Of a stretch of DNA of 64,000 nucleotides, positions 11,221 through 22,202 are shown piece by piece. This stretch comes from Isoetes taiwanensis. Lineage: Eukaryota; Streptophyta; Lycopodiopsida; Isoetales; Isoetaceae. Under the pieces are notes generated by a model. The model had not been told where the DNA came from. It was given only the letters and a program-made list of their open reading frames with translations, and did not search any database. The stretch covers positions 19,213,018 through 19,277,017 of the forward strand of contig JAJEKV010000020.1 in NCBI GenBank assembly GCA_021234155.1. The letters run 5' to 3'. Position 1 is the first letter of the stretch; each line of letters begins with the position of its first letter. The position numbers and the translations under genes are program-made.

Positions 11221-12872
11221 TGTGACGCTCCCTGAACATATACGACCCTCGGACGTATACATACGGGGACTTTCCCCTCCCATGGCGACCAACTCGCCAC
11301 GAGCAGGGCCCTCCGTCTAACTCGGACCATCTATGACAAGATGCTCGAGTGAAGGACACAGAGGGGTCATTCGGCCCACGCCTTCAATGGGCCTCCTATG
11401 TCGCGGAAGCGTGAATACATGTTAGCACACAGCATAAATCATATATAAATAACCACCACGAAGGGTGGCACATCCATCCAAGTACTAACGGCAAAGAATA
11501 TGCATCTAATCCTAAGGAAAACACCCCAAACCCATGGTTCTACCCCGGCTCAGACTCCAGTGAGGATCGACTGACGGCTAGGTCTCAAGAGATCAGCAGC
11601 CCGAATCTTGACATGGCGTTGGCTGGCATAGAACATCGGCTAGGGTTGTCCACTCCATCCGCCCCCCCTGCGCACACTTTGCAGATGAGTCGAATCATGC
11701 TATGGAGTCACTATAGCCTTGGGACACTTGAGACTCAAGGTATCACCCTTCGAGCCTACTACGGGGTTCATGAAGCCCCCGTCCGGATGAGGGGCAGGTC
11801 GGGGAAGCGTCCCCTTCGGGATCGCAGGGTTCCATGGGTGAGCTAGAGAATACGTGCCGCATCAGCGACCCCCGCATCCGTACCCAACTTACTCACCCTA
11901 AATCTACTCAAAGTGCAGGATGCTCCATACGGATCACACCTCTACACCCAGGGAGTGTCAGACCCATACCCGGCCCTCTACGTGACCGACTATCAAGCCT
12001 AGCCCACTGTAGGAGTCTCAGGAGCCTTTTATGTTCGTGCAAGACCCCACCCCCACTTCACCACTGTGTCCCTTGTTTGGTGCTAAGTCATTCCATAGCA
12101 TCCACGACTCGGTGGTCTCTTGTGCACATGCCGCATCTAATGGGAATATTACAGGGCGCTATCTAGGAGCATACTATCATACATGAGCTCAGAGGTCTCT
12201 ACCCCCCTTAGTTCCTCCATTTCCAGAGTAATACTATGCAAAGAACTATCAATCCATCCTTTGAGAGCAAAACTAGAATCAGAATATAAAGAGAACTTAC
12301 CTTTACAATCAAGGGTTAGTCCCTACAAGTAAAACACAGAGAGAACAGACAAGACAACACACAAGTGCCCAACAGGGGCGCTACCCTAGAATTCACAAGC
12401 TACACTAACCACCCACCTGAGTTCCTGCTGGACCCGTTATCATTGGGTGCTTCCATCTTCTTGGCCTTGGTGCTCAGCTCTGGTTACAAGGGTATACGTG
12501 CTCGGACAAAGGTGGCGCTCAGCCTGGCAAAGGTAGGCGCTCAACTGCTCAAAGGTGGCGCTCAGCTCCTCTTGGTCAATTGTGGCTGATATCGGGGTGG
12601 TGATCCACCTTAATGGATCAAAGTAGCATTCACCATGCTGGCCAATCGAGTTTGGCCAGGTGGCGCCTTCCCAACATAATTATCTTAATTATCCTCTTCA
12701 AATATTAATTCCTTAATTATAGGTTATTATCCTTAATAATTAAATTAGCATAGCTAATTTAATCCCTTTTAGGTCAACCCCCTAGGTTACCATACCCCAT
12801 GGTGGCGTGTCTATACTGGGTGACGTGTCAATATATTTATACGTATACCGTATAAATACTTGGAACGTCACA
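11221..12872 (-). repeat. 3' LTR of element 1
   Basis: 1652 bp; plus-strand ends TGTGACGCTCC and GGAACGTCACA. It pairs with 22898-24548. On the left it abuts the target duplication ATCAA, and on the right the polypurine tract. ORFs inside it recur at the matching place in the other LTR and are not genes. Confidence 0.95.
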
Positions 12873-12907
12873 TTCGCCTCCTTAGAATTAATGTTGTCCT
12901 CAGCATT
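12873..12907 (-). promoter_or_regulatory. Polypurine tract and pre-PPT hairpin of element 1
   Basis: On the minus strand, AAGGAGGCGAA (12883-12873) directly precedes the 3' LTR and is the likely plus-strand primer. Positions 12890-12907 (plus AATGTTGTCCTCAGCATT) form a 7-bp stem with one G-T pair and a 4-nt loop. This matches the hairpins at 790-807 and 28104-28121. Confidence 0.75.
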
Positions 12908-13452
12908 GGGGTTAGATACAAATATAGGAACTCACATTATGAAGGAAGATAATTCCTTATTTCTGAAGGTAATATATTGAAAACTTTAAAGTTTAAAACA
13001 GTTTAGGCACCGAGGTGCATTTGACATGATTATCATAATAAAAAAAAAAAGTTCAAGGACCGAAGTCCAATATCAACATCCGAGTAACAACAAAACAAGA
13101 CGTGTAGACAAAATAAAACCGAAGAAATCGGGTCATCAGCAACCCTCTAACATGGGCAGGTCACGTACTGCTCACTGGCCTGCACATGTCAGTATATCAG
13201 TATATATAATTAGATTGTGGTTGAAGGGACCACCCCCTATAAGAAATAAAAGAAAATCTAGCTATCATGTATATGGTTTGCAATTCATTGCAGCATAGGG
13301 AATGGTGAAGTTCCCATTGTAGCCGAGATGAACGCGGCGTATGAACTATATGCTCCAAGCAATTCGTGGTCATGTCAACATCGACAGTACACCACGTCCT
13401 AGAGAAGACAAAGGTGATCTCATCATCGGTACCCTTTTTATTTATGATGCAT
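12908..13452 (-). other. 3' noncoding region of element 1
   Basis: No ORF on the element's sense strand. The segment around 13363-13430 (CACCACGTCCTAGAGA, then GATCTCATCATCGGT) is shared with element 2 at ~28810-28865, so it is a conserved untranslated part of the lineage. Confidence 0.6.
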
Positions 13453-15303
13453 CTACCCCTCTACAGTGCTATTGTCGGCAATCAAGCTTCCACGCTTACC
13501 GCCGGGTGCGGGGTTGGTAGCATCGTTGATGGTGCGGCCTTGAGATTCGCGCATGAAGTCCGGATAGTGCTTCTCAAGATCTGTTTCCATTACCCACGTA
13601 GCATCCTCAACTGGCAAGTGTTTCCACTTGACTAGATATTGCAGCAGTTGGGTCCTCCTGGTCTGCTTATATGCTCGATCAAGAAGAGCTTCAGGCACTA
13701 TATCTAATTGCTCTTCTGTCATTTCAAGTAGGGTGGGTGTATCCAAGATCTCGTCTGGATCTGGGGTGTGCTGCTTTAGAAGACTCACATGGAAAACCTT
13801 GTGGATCTTCAAGTGGGGTGGCAATTCGAGGCGATATGCCTGTTCCCCAACACGTTCAGTGATCTTGAAGGGCCCAACCCATCTGGGTGCCAATTTCTTG
13901 CAGTTACCAATTTTAAGCTTGACTTGTTTTACTTTAACCTTAAGCCAAACTGATTCACCCACCTGGAAGATGCGTGGGGTTCTGTGCTTATCGGCTACAC
14001 TCTTCTGACGACTGCGTGCCGCTAATAAGTACCCGCGTACTTCTTCAACCAAAGCTTGCATTTCCAACAGGAGTTGTTGAGAAACCTCCACTTTAGAAAC
14101 GGGGTTATGCCATGTGTCGGGAGTAAGGCATTGATAACCATAATTTATCATGAAGGGAGACATTCTGGAAGACTCCTGTTTCATACTGTTATAGGCAAAC
14201 TCAACTAGATAAATATAGTCAGCCCATTGTGATTGCTTACTCCACACATAACTGCGTAGCATGTCCTCTATAATACGATTGGTACGTTCTGTCTGACCAT
14301 CCGTCTGAGGATGATATGCCGTACTCATAGCAAGCTTAGTCTGGATAGTAGCAAAGAAATCTTTCCAGAAGGCACTTACAAATTTGGGATCCCTGTCGGA
14401 GACAATAACTCGTGGCATTCCGTGCAATCTGAAGATCTCCTTTGCAAAAAGCAGAGCAGTATCGAAGGTTGTATCCGTGGTACGACATGGCAAGAAATGA
14501 GCCATTTTCGACAATTTGTCGACCACTACCATCAATGCGTCATATCCACGGAGAGTACGCGGGAGGCCTATAATGAAATCCATGGTTATGACTTCCCACT
14601 TAGCATTGGGCACATCCAACGGTTGTAACTCTCCTGGAATCCTTAGTTGCTCAGCCTTGGTTTGTTGACACACTTGACACTGCTTAATGTACCTGGCAAT
14701 ATCCTTCTTCATCGAAGGCCAGAAATAACTGGAGCGGATCTTAAAGTAGGTCTTCATAAAACCTGCATGTCCAGCTATAGGATTGTTGTGCGTGTCATGG
14801 AGAATGAGCTTACGTACTCCTGAAGTCTCAGGTACACACAACTTATCCTTGTAATATAACAAGGTGCCTTCTTTCTTATACGAACGGAAAGCTTCGCGCT
14901 CTTTATCTGTGCGAGCTTCTTTAGTCAAACTATCCCACACATCACGGAACTCGGGATCCGTGGCCAAGGTTTGTTCTATCTGTTTCCCAAACTCACTAGT
15001 GAGTGTAGAAATTGCATTACAATGGGTTCGGGTTACCAAGGGATGGCGTGACAAGGCATCCGCAACCACATTGTGTTTCCCAGGCTTATACATAATCTCA
15101 AAGTCATAGTCCTCCAGAAATTCCATCCATCTTCTCTGACGGAGATTGAGATTTGGCTGGGTGGATAGATAACGGAGACTCTGATGATCCGTATCCAGCT
15201 GGAATCTTCTACCAAGAAGGTAGTGTCTCCATATCCGCAGAGCACGGACAATGGCTGACAATTCCTGATCATGGGTAGGGTATCGCTGCTCCGTCTCGTT
15301 CAT
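13453..15303 (-). pseudogene. Pol: RNase H, integrase and chromodomain of element 1
   Basis: 616 open codons in the same frame as the reverse transcriptase, separated from it only by a TAG stop just upstream of 15303. RNase H features come first (THDQELSAIV, DHQSLRYL, DALSR near residue 105). The integrase zinc finger follows (HDTH...GHAGF...CQVCQ), then the DDE core (ITMDFI; SDRDPKF; HPQTDGQTERTNR) and a GPFKI region. The C-terminal chromodomain reads YLVKWKHLPVEDATWV followed by LEKHYP. Chromodomains of chromoviral integrases are thought to direct insertion to chromatin carrying methylated H3. The integrase part has no internal lesion. Confidence 0.92.
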
Positions 15304-15336
15304 TTTCTTTGAATCATAGGCAATAACCCTCCTCTC

Positions 15337-16716
15337 CTACATTAGGACTCCACCGGTAGCAATTTTACTGGCATCCGTTGCTACTAGTTTATCCTTCTTA
15401 GGGTCGGGCAAGGTGAGGACTGGTGCTGAGGTTAAAGCATCCTTAAGCTGCTGAAAACCTACCTGGACTTTTGCTTTCCAGTGTTCAATCCAATCCTTCA
15501 CCTTCTCGTGCTTTGTGAGATCAGTAAGAGGTGCGGCAATCTTTGCAAAATCCTTAACAAATTTCCGGTAATATCCTGCTAGTCCTAAGAAACTCCGGAC
15601 TTCTGAAACATTACCCGGAATAGGCCAGTCTCTTACTGCCTCTATCTTTGCTGGATCTATAGCAATGCCCTCTGCTGAAATGATATGTCCCAAATAATCC
15701 ACCTTGGGTGTGGCAAACTTGCATTTAGAGAACTTGGCAAAGAGCTGATGGCGTCTTAGCTTTTCTAGGGCCAACCGAAGATGTTTCTCATGCTCCTCCA
15801 GGGTCTTACTATAGATGAGAATGTCGTCAAAGAAAATAACAACAAAATTATCCAAGTATTGTCGGAAGATATCATTCATTAACCGCATAAACGTTGTGGG
15901 GGCATTAGTTAATCCAAAAGGCATAACGGTAAACTCATAATGCCCATATCTAGTGCGAAAGGCAGATTTATGAATGTCCTCCTCCTTAATCCTTATTTGA
16001 TGATATCCAGAGCGTAAATCAATCTTTGAGAAATGCTTGGCCCCTTGCAACTGGTCCATTAGATCGTCTGCCCTTGGCAAAGCGTAGCGATTCTTGATGG
16101 TATGCTTATTGAGCTGTCTATAGTCAATACACATCCTCAAGGAGCCATCCTTTTTCTTAACAAAAAGGATAGGGGCGTCAAAAGGCGAAACACTAGGCCG
16201 AATGAAACCTAGGTTTAGTAACTCCTGAAGTTGCTTCTTAAGCTCTGCCAACTCAGGGGGACTCATACGGTACGGGGCCTTACTGGTAGGCTTAGTACCT
16301 GGTTCCAGAGCTATCTCACATTCTACTCCTCTAAAAGGAGGAAGTTTCTGGATGTCATCTGGAAAAAGATCGCTAAATTCTCGGAGAAGATTGGCAATCC
16401 CTTCTGGCAAGGTATCAATTACTTGCTTCTGCTTAGCATCTGACTCAATGGAGGCAAGCCTAATAATGCAAAGCAACTTATCTTTACGTATAGCCTTATC
16501 TAACTGCTTGATGGTGATAGACTGCATAATGGGGTTTAAGGAGTCACCTTTTATAGTCACGCAGGCTCTGTTAGCGACGTTGAAGGTAACTTCCCGTTTC
16601 TCGCAGTCTATATTGGCTTTTGCAGATGCCAAGAATTCCATATCAACAATCAGATCATATTTGCCAATATCCATTATCTCGGCACCCAAGGCAACTGGTG
16701 CATCTGGCAACTGCAT
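15337..16716 (-). pseudogene. Pol: reverse transcriptase of element 1
   Basis: 459 open codons. RT motifs in order: [20 protein letters not shown] (~195-215), [26 protein letters not shown], and the catalytic FFDDILIYS (aspartates present). Then come [18 protein letters not shown] and the start of RNase H ([15 protein letters not shown]). A TAG stop at 15337-15339 replaces what is probably a glutamine codon, because ERRVIAYDSKK follows in frame. The natural protein also includes in-frame codons upstream of the first Met ([13 protein letters not shown]), continuous with the protease after a frameshift near 16797. Confidence 0.92.
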
Positions 16717-16763
16717 CTTAAGGTTAATGCGACGGCCATGAGTGTGTCTGATCTTACCACTGG

Positions 16764-17771
16764 CTAAAGTGACGGTTTCGGTCGGGATCTCAAAGTTTCA
16801 AGCCGCAATACCTGGGCCATTCTAGGAGAAGCAAAATTATGTGTACTACCCGTATCCATCAGAATTATAAAAGGCTTGCTGTCTACTTGACCTATGGTGG
16901 AAATAACGGCAGGCTGACTTTCAGCAGTGCCGGTTTCAATAGCTGCAAGGATATGGGACTCACCGTGAATGTATTCGGGAGCCTCCTCTTCAACAGGTAG
17001 AGTCGACTCGAGATCGTCCCAATCGAGATCGGCCATGGCCAGCTGGGCAGTCTGTGTGACATAAGGGCAGTTCTGCATGAAGTGCCCGGGCCGCATACAT
17101 CTATAACATGCCTTATCTCTGCGTAGCTGTTCGTGAGCCTCTTTGGGAATAGACTGTAAGAGGTTCCGAACTTCCTTACCGACATTATTCGGCTTGTCGG
17201 GCATGTTGAAGGAGACTTTCTTTTCCTGGCGGCCGTAAGAGTTCTGCTGAGAGGGCCCCGGACTTGGTGAACGGGGTTTGTAAGGTGTGGACGGGCGTGG
17301 GTGCGAGTAAGGAGCAGGACGCGGATACTGGTTCCTTGGTGTGTCCTCCTCGAGGCTCAATGCCTTAGCCTCAGCCTCTGCAACTGATTTTGGGTCTATG
17401 GCCTTAACCATTCGTTTAATGGATGGAGCCAACCCTTCAATGTAACCCTCCACCGCCCTCTTTTCATTCATTCCCGGTACATACAGCCTCAAGTGCATGA
17501 ATTCGTCAGTGTAGGCTTGAACTGTCATACCCTTCTGTTCTAACCTGTAAAAGGTCTGAATCTGTTGGCATTTGTGCGCACGAGGCACATAATGCGACTT
17601 AAAGGCTTTCGCAAACTTTTTGAACTTGCATCTGCTCCTATCCAGATGCTTAGCTCTAGCATAGCCCTTCCACCAAATACGGGCAGCTCCTGTAAGGTTT
17701 GTGGTGGCAACCTTTCCTGTATCCTTTTCTGTCACGCCATAGGATTTCCCAAACTCCTTCATTTCGTCCAA
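16764..17771 (-). pseudogene. Gag (capsid and zinc knuckle) and protease of element 1
   Basis: 335 codons. The gag core includes ARIWWKGYARA and VQAYTDEFMHLRLYVPGM, followed by a proline-rich stretch and one zinc knuckle CYRCMRPGHFMQNC (CX2CX4HX4C). The aspartic protease follows, with ILMDTGSTHNFAS as its active site. The frame ends in RSRPKPSL at a chance stop; the protease continues in another frame ([15 protein letters not shown]), so a small indel near 16797 breaks it. The upstream end is set by an in-frame TGA (ES*LDEM). Element 2 has AWLDEM there, so the stop looks like a Trp codon mutated to TGA. Confidence 0.9.
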
Positions 17772-18242
17772 TCAGGATTCTGCATTCAGTCCGCCCCTAG
17801 ATTTACCATCAAACTGGGCCAGTTTCCTATTCTTCCATATACTAGTTATGGCCGTATCAACTGTCTTGCGGTACTCCTTATCCCGGCGCTTTGCATGGTC
17901 ACCGGATGATACAGACGACTCAGAAGACACAGAAGTGGCTGATGGTGAAGAGGTAGCACTATCCCTTGAGGAACTTCGATGGCGATTGGAACGGTGCTTC
18001 CCTCTTGCGGGTACAGGACTTGGTTCAGGTGCGAGTGGCTGCTGGGGTGGTGGACTTGGCGGCAACGGAGGTAACTCCGGTCCATCCTCCTGTACGTGCT
18101 GCGGTGGGTTGGCATTCAAGATATAGGTTTGCAGCTCAACTAATTGTCGCTTCATCAACATTAGTTCTTGTTCAGGTGTTAGTCTACTGGCATTTGAGGG
18201 CGTCTGCCAGGCGGCGTTACGTGCACCGTCTATATCGAGCAT
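17772..18242 (-). pseudogene. N-terminal Gag of element 1
   Basis: 156 codons starting MLDIDGARNAAWQ: a short helical region (LTPEQELMLMKRQLVELQ), a proline-rich part, then a Ser/Arg-rich part (RHRSSSRDSATSS) and YRKTVDTAITSIWKNRKLAQF. The last segment matches element 2 gag (YQKKVDSALSNVWKARKLEQF). It ends at the in-frame TGA described for the downstream gag segment, so the two pieces were one protein. Confidence 0.85.
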
Positions 18243-18499
18243 AGAAAGGTATACGCAGAATTATAGTAACATAAAGTCGCACAAAAATATCATTTTGGAT
18301 AGGATAGAGAGAGAATACAGGAAAAAGTACAATGGCAAAGATCCTTATTACAAGTGAAAACTGTCATTCATTAAAGTTGAGTACATCGGTAGTGACACAA
18401 GTTTATACAAGGATATAATACAAGGACAGACATTATACATTGGAGATTTGAAGTTCAACTCATATATAGCATAAAAAAACAAAACTGAGGAGACCGGGC

Positions 18500-18960
18500 C
18501 TAGGGATTCGCAAATGGGTATAAAATGGAGTAGCGAACACTTTCGCGTACAGCCCTAACGAGCTTGTAACGTGCCCAGGCCTGGACGATGACAGGTTGGT
18601 AATCTAGCGTTGGGCTAATAATAAGGAGATTAAAAAGCCTCCTTAATGCATAGAAGATTTGCCACAAATGATCGTTGGCATCCTCAAAAGCTTCGTGCCT
18701 TGACATGTCCCAATAGTCCCATGTGCGACGAAGAGTCTGCTTCAGGTCGTCAAAGGCCCGTTCCCTGAGAATGTTAACTACCTCCATCCCCTTGGCTGGA
18801 TCGTAGGGCTCTCCTGGCTGTGCGGGTTCTCCTACCTCGTATCCCTCGTCCCGTTCCGGGTACTCCCCCTACCTTTGGCCATAATCCTGTTCCGGCGGCC
18901 CTGGATCATCCCTTCGTATCTGGTCGGTAATTCTTTCTTCATATTCTTCGAGTGTCTCGT
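18500..18960 (-). pseudogene. ORF-D, unknown accessory ORF of element 1
   Basis: The intact part, 18787-18500 (95 codons), opens MEVVNILRERAFDD and contains TLRRTWDYWDMSRHEAF and a Leu-rich segment (IFYALRRLFNLLI). The frame continues upstream of that Met (GYEVGEPAQPGEPYDP), through one TAG, to ~18960 (ETLEEYEERITDQIRR). At the upstream edge lies a strong splice acceptor (TTCATTCCTATCGTCTTGCAG without its first base, 18961-18980), so ORF-D may be an exon of a spliced element transcript. I recognise no family. I see no counterpart in element 2, where gag follows ORF-C after only ~110 bp. Confidence 0.5.
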
Positions 18961-19187
18961 CTGCAAGACGATAGGAATGAATATAGAACATTGAACAATT
19001 TTGTTATACTCTAACTCTAATGGATAGAAGAACGCATCATGGAAGAGAACAATTTTATTTGTATTCATTAATACAATAGCCATAATGGATAAAAAGATGG
19101 CACATCATATATTATAAAATGACTAAAGAAAAGGCCAAATCAAAATTGTACAACTATACGCAAATATAAAATGCGCAATACACTTTC

Positions 19188-20576
19188 CTAAGAACTAGGT
19201 CCCTCGTCTTCGTCCATAGGCTGAGGAGGTGGACGGTAACGCATCAAAGTAGCACTGGGGCTAGCAGAGAGGGCAGCTCGAGTTGCTGCCTCTGGTGGTA
19301 AGCAAGTGGCTAAAGGTGCCGCCACAAGAAGTCGCATATTAGCGCAGCCCGCCACGTCCCCCAATGCTGCTATAGCCAAATCCCTACGGACCAAGGTAAT
19401 GGTAGTGGCGTGATAGTCAATCTTCTTATGGCCCGCTGAAGTGGATATGGCTCGGAGCGCCCACCAAGAAGCTTCAGAAGAAGGCCCCAAGTTCTTGGAG
19501 AAGAACAGTCCCTCTCCTTGCCGGAAAGCTGAAAGAAAGAATCGGGGCACATGGTTACCCATTGCCCTAATCTGAGGATCCCCGGAGGTCTCCGCTTCCT
19601 TTTCCAAGTTCACGGGGAGCTTTTCCTCTTCTACTTCTTCCTTGTCATCTCTAAGGCTGACCTTGGTGTCCCAAAGGTCTTCCACCTCTTCATCCATACC
19701 TCCCATGGTAATCTGCAATGGCTGATCTGGGGGTGGAAGCCGCATCTGGGCTGCAAAATGCTCCTCCGGAAGCTGGGGTGTGTCAGTCAACAAGAACTGC
19801 CGAAGTGACAAAAGGGTCTCAACGGGCTCTAGTTCTTCTGGTCGGTATGCCAACAAGTTCTCAACTGGTGAGGGATGCACAACCGGTGTGGTAAAATCGA
19901 GGAAGTCATCCTGGCAATACTCAGCAAGATCGTAGAGGACCTCTATCTTCTTGCGACGGATCCCAGTAATGACGCGGTAGGCCCACATAATGTCCTCAAG
20001 AATGAGGTACTCTTGGTTATTCAAGAGTACGGTAGGAAGAAGATTTAGCCCTTCGAACTTGAGGGCTTTCTCTCGGCTTGCAGGGGCTTCAGTGGCAAGT
20101 TCCCTCCATCTTACAAAATCCTGCTCGTCGACAACTTCGTCGTCTTCCGGGTCAGGAGGTACAGGCGTAGAGGAATGCTCAGCATCTATCTCCTCGTCCT
20201 CTATATACTGGTCCATAATGATGGCTAGTGCAAATCGGGCCTCAAAACAAGCTTCCCGCTCTATTGTGATGATAGGGAGGTCGGTCCCTCGCCTCCTTAT
20301 GCCCTTAATGACATTTCGGGCATGCTCATCACCCCCTAACATCTGGTGCAGGGTGTGGAAGTCGAGATAGAGCTGCAAATCGTCGTCGTTGTAGACACAT
20401 GCAGGTAAAACCTCTTCACGATAAAACTGAAGGAAGGCGGCGTAATCGGGATGCGCCTGCATGTTAGAGATAAGGTCTACCTGCTGGAGGAGATAGGGGT
20501 GAAGAAGATCAAAGGGGACCGCAGGGTCCCAATGCTCTCCATCTAAGTACCACTGCTGCAAGGTTGGACGAGCCAT
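19188..20576 (-). CDS. ORF-C, acidic unknown protein of element 1
   Basis: An uninterrupted frame with first Met at 20621. The Met at 20576 (MARPTLQQWYLDG) is a better start because the 15 residues before it are low complexity. It has an acidic centre (DPEDDEVVDEQDF) and then LLNNQEYLILEDI and YDLAEYCQDDFLDF. A second acidic block (LRDDKEEVEEEK) precedes the C-terminal part with RFFLSAFRQGEG and TITLVRRDLAIAALG. Element 2 ORF-C aligns along the whole length: QGEPYLSLHDI, VLDDFID, RFYLPLLLDG and VILVKRTIALSVFDF at matching places. Conservation in two elements argues for a selected protein. No known domain is recognised and the function is unknown. The order H3, ORF-C, gag is the same in both elements. 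Confidence 0.75.
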   Translation of the reverse strand: MARPTLQQWYLDGEHWDPAVPFDLLHPYLLQQVDLISNMQAHPDYAAFLQFYREEVLPACVYNDDDLQLYLDFHTLHQMLGGDEHARNVIKGIRRRGTDLPIITIEREACFEARFALAIIMDQYIEDEEIDAEHSSTPVPPDPEDDEVVDEQDFVRWRELATEAPASREKALKFEGLNLLPTVLLNNQEYLILEDIMWAYRVITGIRRKKIEVLYDLAEYCQDDFLDFTTPVVHPSPVENLLAYRPEELEPVETLLSLRQFLLTDTPQLPEEHFAAQMRLPPPDQPLQITMGGMDEEVEDLWDTKVSLRDDKEEVEEEKLPVNLEKEAETSGDPQIRAMGNHVPRFFLSAFRQGEGLFFSKNLGPSSEASWWALRAISTSAGHKKIDYHATTITLVRRDLAIAALGDVAGCANMRLLVAAPLATCLPPEAATRAALSASPSATLMRYRPPPQPMDEDEGPSS

Positions 20577-20682
20577 GAGGATTGAAGGCGCAAGGGAGGA
20601 GGAAGGAAACGCTGAAAACAAGAAGGGGAAATGAAACCCTAATGGCCAAAAAGGGCCTTTATACTTTTCGGCACGTTTCCCA

Positions 20683-20725
20683 AAATTGTTATTAAAAATT
20701 ATTATTTAATTAATAATAACAATTT
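20683..20725. repeat. AT-rich inverted repeat between ORF-C and H3
   Basis: Arms AAATTGTTATTA (20683-20694) and TAATAACAATTT (20714-20725) are perfect 12-bp complements with a 19-nt AT-only loop. It lies in the ~220-bp spacer between the H3 stop and ORF-C. Low sequence complexity lowers the significance, but element 2 has strong hairpins in the same intergenic position. Confidence 0.5.
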
Positions 20726-20844
20726 AAATTTACACCAAGTGGCGGGAAAAAAACATTTTTATATTCACAACTCCAAAAAAAGTTGGAAGACTTTACATAG
20801 ATAAGTCTACAAAATTTTACAACAGAAGAAAGATGGTCGCCGAG

Positions 20845-21417
20845 TCACCTAAACTTCCCTCGGATCCTTCGTGCTAGCTGGAGGTCCTTGGGCATTATGG
20901 TAACCCTTTTTGCATGTATGGCGCAGAGGTTGGCGTCGCTCAAAATTTCTATGAGGTAAGCCTCAGCAGCCTCCTGGAGTGCAAGGATTGCAAAGGCTTG
21001 AAACCTCAGGTCAGTTTTAAATTCCTGGGCAATCTCCCGAACAAGCCGCTGAAAAGGGAGCCGACGAATCAATGGCTCGGTAGACTTCTGATACTTACGT
21101 ATCTCTCGAAGTGCTACCGTGCCCGGTCGGAATCTATGGGGCTTCCGCGGTTTGAGGGTTGCCTTCAGTGATGGGATGGATTTCCCGTCGGTTGTTGGAT
21201 GCTTTGCCCGCTGAACGATCTGCTCCTGTCTTTGAGCCGATGTCTTCTTGGCAATAGTGGCATTCTTCTGCAAGCGGGTCTTGTAATCCACACCTCCCTT
21301 AACAGGTTTTGTGTTCTTTCTCTTCAACGTCCTATTACCCCACTCCGTATGCTTCCTATTCCGGGGCCCACTCTGATCTACAGGTTGATCTTGTTGCTGG
21401 CCAACAGTTGGATCCAC
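20845..21417 (-). CDS. Histone H3-like protein encoded by element 1
   Basis: 190 codons. The C-terminal ~98 residues are a histone H3 fold with near-canonical sequence: [20 protein letters not shown], then [46 protein letters not shown] and LARRIRG. By-eye comparison with canonical plant H3 gives ~80% identity, with no loop-1 insertion (unlike CENH3) and Leu at the H3.3-like position 90. The ~90-residue N-terminal part is basic but lacks ARTKQTARKS. The frame has no ATG. 21417 is a GTG, and the frame stays open upstream to ~21572 as a Gln/Asp repeat (EDQQVDQQ...), overlapping the end of ORF-A in another frame. So it is probably expressed as a fusion or by frameshifting, or the overlap marks a mutation. 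It lies between ORF-A and ORF-C, on the gag-pol strand. A host gene is very unlikely given this position and the counterpart in element 2. Confidence 0.93.
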   Translation of the reverse strand: MDPTVGQQQDQPVDQSGPRNRKHTEWGNRTLKRKNTKPVKGGVDYKTRLQKNATIAKKTSAQRQEQIVQRAKHPTTDGKSIPSLKATLKPRKPHRFRPGTVALREIRKYQKSTEPLIRRLPFQRLVREIAQEFKTDLRFQAFAILALQEAAEAYLIEILSDANLCAIHAKRVTIMPKDLQLARRIRGKFR

Positions 21418-22202
21418 CGTTTGATTAATGTTCTGGTCAACGTTTTGATCCTGCTGCTGGTCAACGTTTTGATCCCCCTGTTGATCAACTTGTTGGTCCT
21501 CCTGCTGATCAACTTGCTGATCCTCGCCTGCTGGTTTTGGGCATCCTCCTCTTCTTTGTGAAGCCTCTCTCTCTCAGCAGCCCGGGCCTCTTTGTCCAAA
21601 CGCGCTTGTATGCGCCTAGCGATCTCTGTATGGTACCGGGCCGGGCGAGCCCGCATGTCTGCTTGCACAAGATCCAGGCGATCCTGGGTGAAGCTAGGTG
21701 GAACATTTTCAAAAACAAAGGCATGCAAGTCCTCGTTCCAGAAGAAGGTGGGAAGGTAGTAATGGTCCCTGTACATAACTACATGGCCTTTATCAAGGTA
21801 GTAGAAGCCGTTGGCCCGCGCTTCTGGTAGGGCTCCAGCTATTTGTTGAAGGTCTTCTACCCTAGCAAGGTGCATGATCCTTTGGGCCTCATTCCTGATA
21901 AGCTCTGCTGGGTCCTCATCTGGTCCGGCCGAGGGATAGAACTTAACTACGGCCCAAGCATGGTCAGGCTGCTCTACAAGAGTGTAGGGCTGGTCTGCAG
22001 CATTTAGTTTCAGGAGGAAGCGCTCATTGAAGTGAAAAATGGGGTAGGGGATCCTACGGCACTCAATAAAGTGCTTCACAAAGAGGTCTAGAACAGTTTC
22101 AACTGTGGGACTGTCATCTGAAAGATGGTCTACCAGTGCACTAAACAGCTGGAAGACATTCATCTTCTTTAGGTCCACGGTAAGTTTGAAGCGCGGCATC
22201 AT
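21378..22202 (-). CDS. ORF-A, unknown accessory protein of element 1
   Basis: The first ORF after the PBS and leader. The preferred start is [13 protein letters not shown] at 22202; an upstream Met at 22244 adds 14 hydrophobic residues. The body has [64 protein letters not shown] and [21 protein letters not shown] charged helix follows ([20 protein letters not shown]). The last ~50 codons ([15 protein letters not shown]...) are a repetitive tail that reads as a clean Gln/Asp repeat in the H3 frame. The true protein probably shifts there into H3. The plus-strand fragment at 4778-5170 is a homologue. No known domain is recognised. Confidence 0.75.
   Translation of the reverse strand: MMPRFKLTVDLKKMNVFQLFSALVDHLSDDSPTVETVLDLFVKHFIECRRIPYPIFHFNERFLLKLNAADQPYTLVEQPDHAWAVVKFYPSAGPDEDPAELIRNEAQRIMHLARVEDLQQIAGALPEARANGFYYLDKGHVVMYRDHYYLPTFFWNEDLHAFVFENVPPSFTQDRLDLVQADMRARPARYHTEIARRIQARLDKEARAAERERLHKEEEDAQNQQARISKLISRRTNKLINRGIKTLTSSRIKTLTRTLIKRWIQLLASNKINL

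Noticed and set aside
11834-12166. 110-codon plus-strand ORF repeated at 23508-23840
   Set aside because: Lies in both LTRs of element 1, antisense to it, with no domain; conserved only because the LTRs are paired.
20845-21417. Host histone H3 gene into which an element inserted
   Set aside because: It lies inside the LTR pair, on the gag-pol strand, between PBS-side ORF-A and ORF-C. A second element with its own target duplication has an H3-like gene in the same slot.
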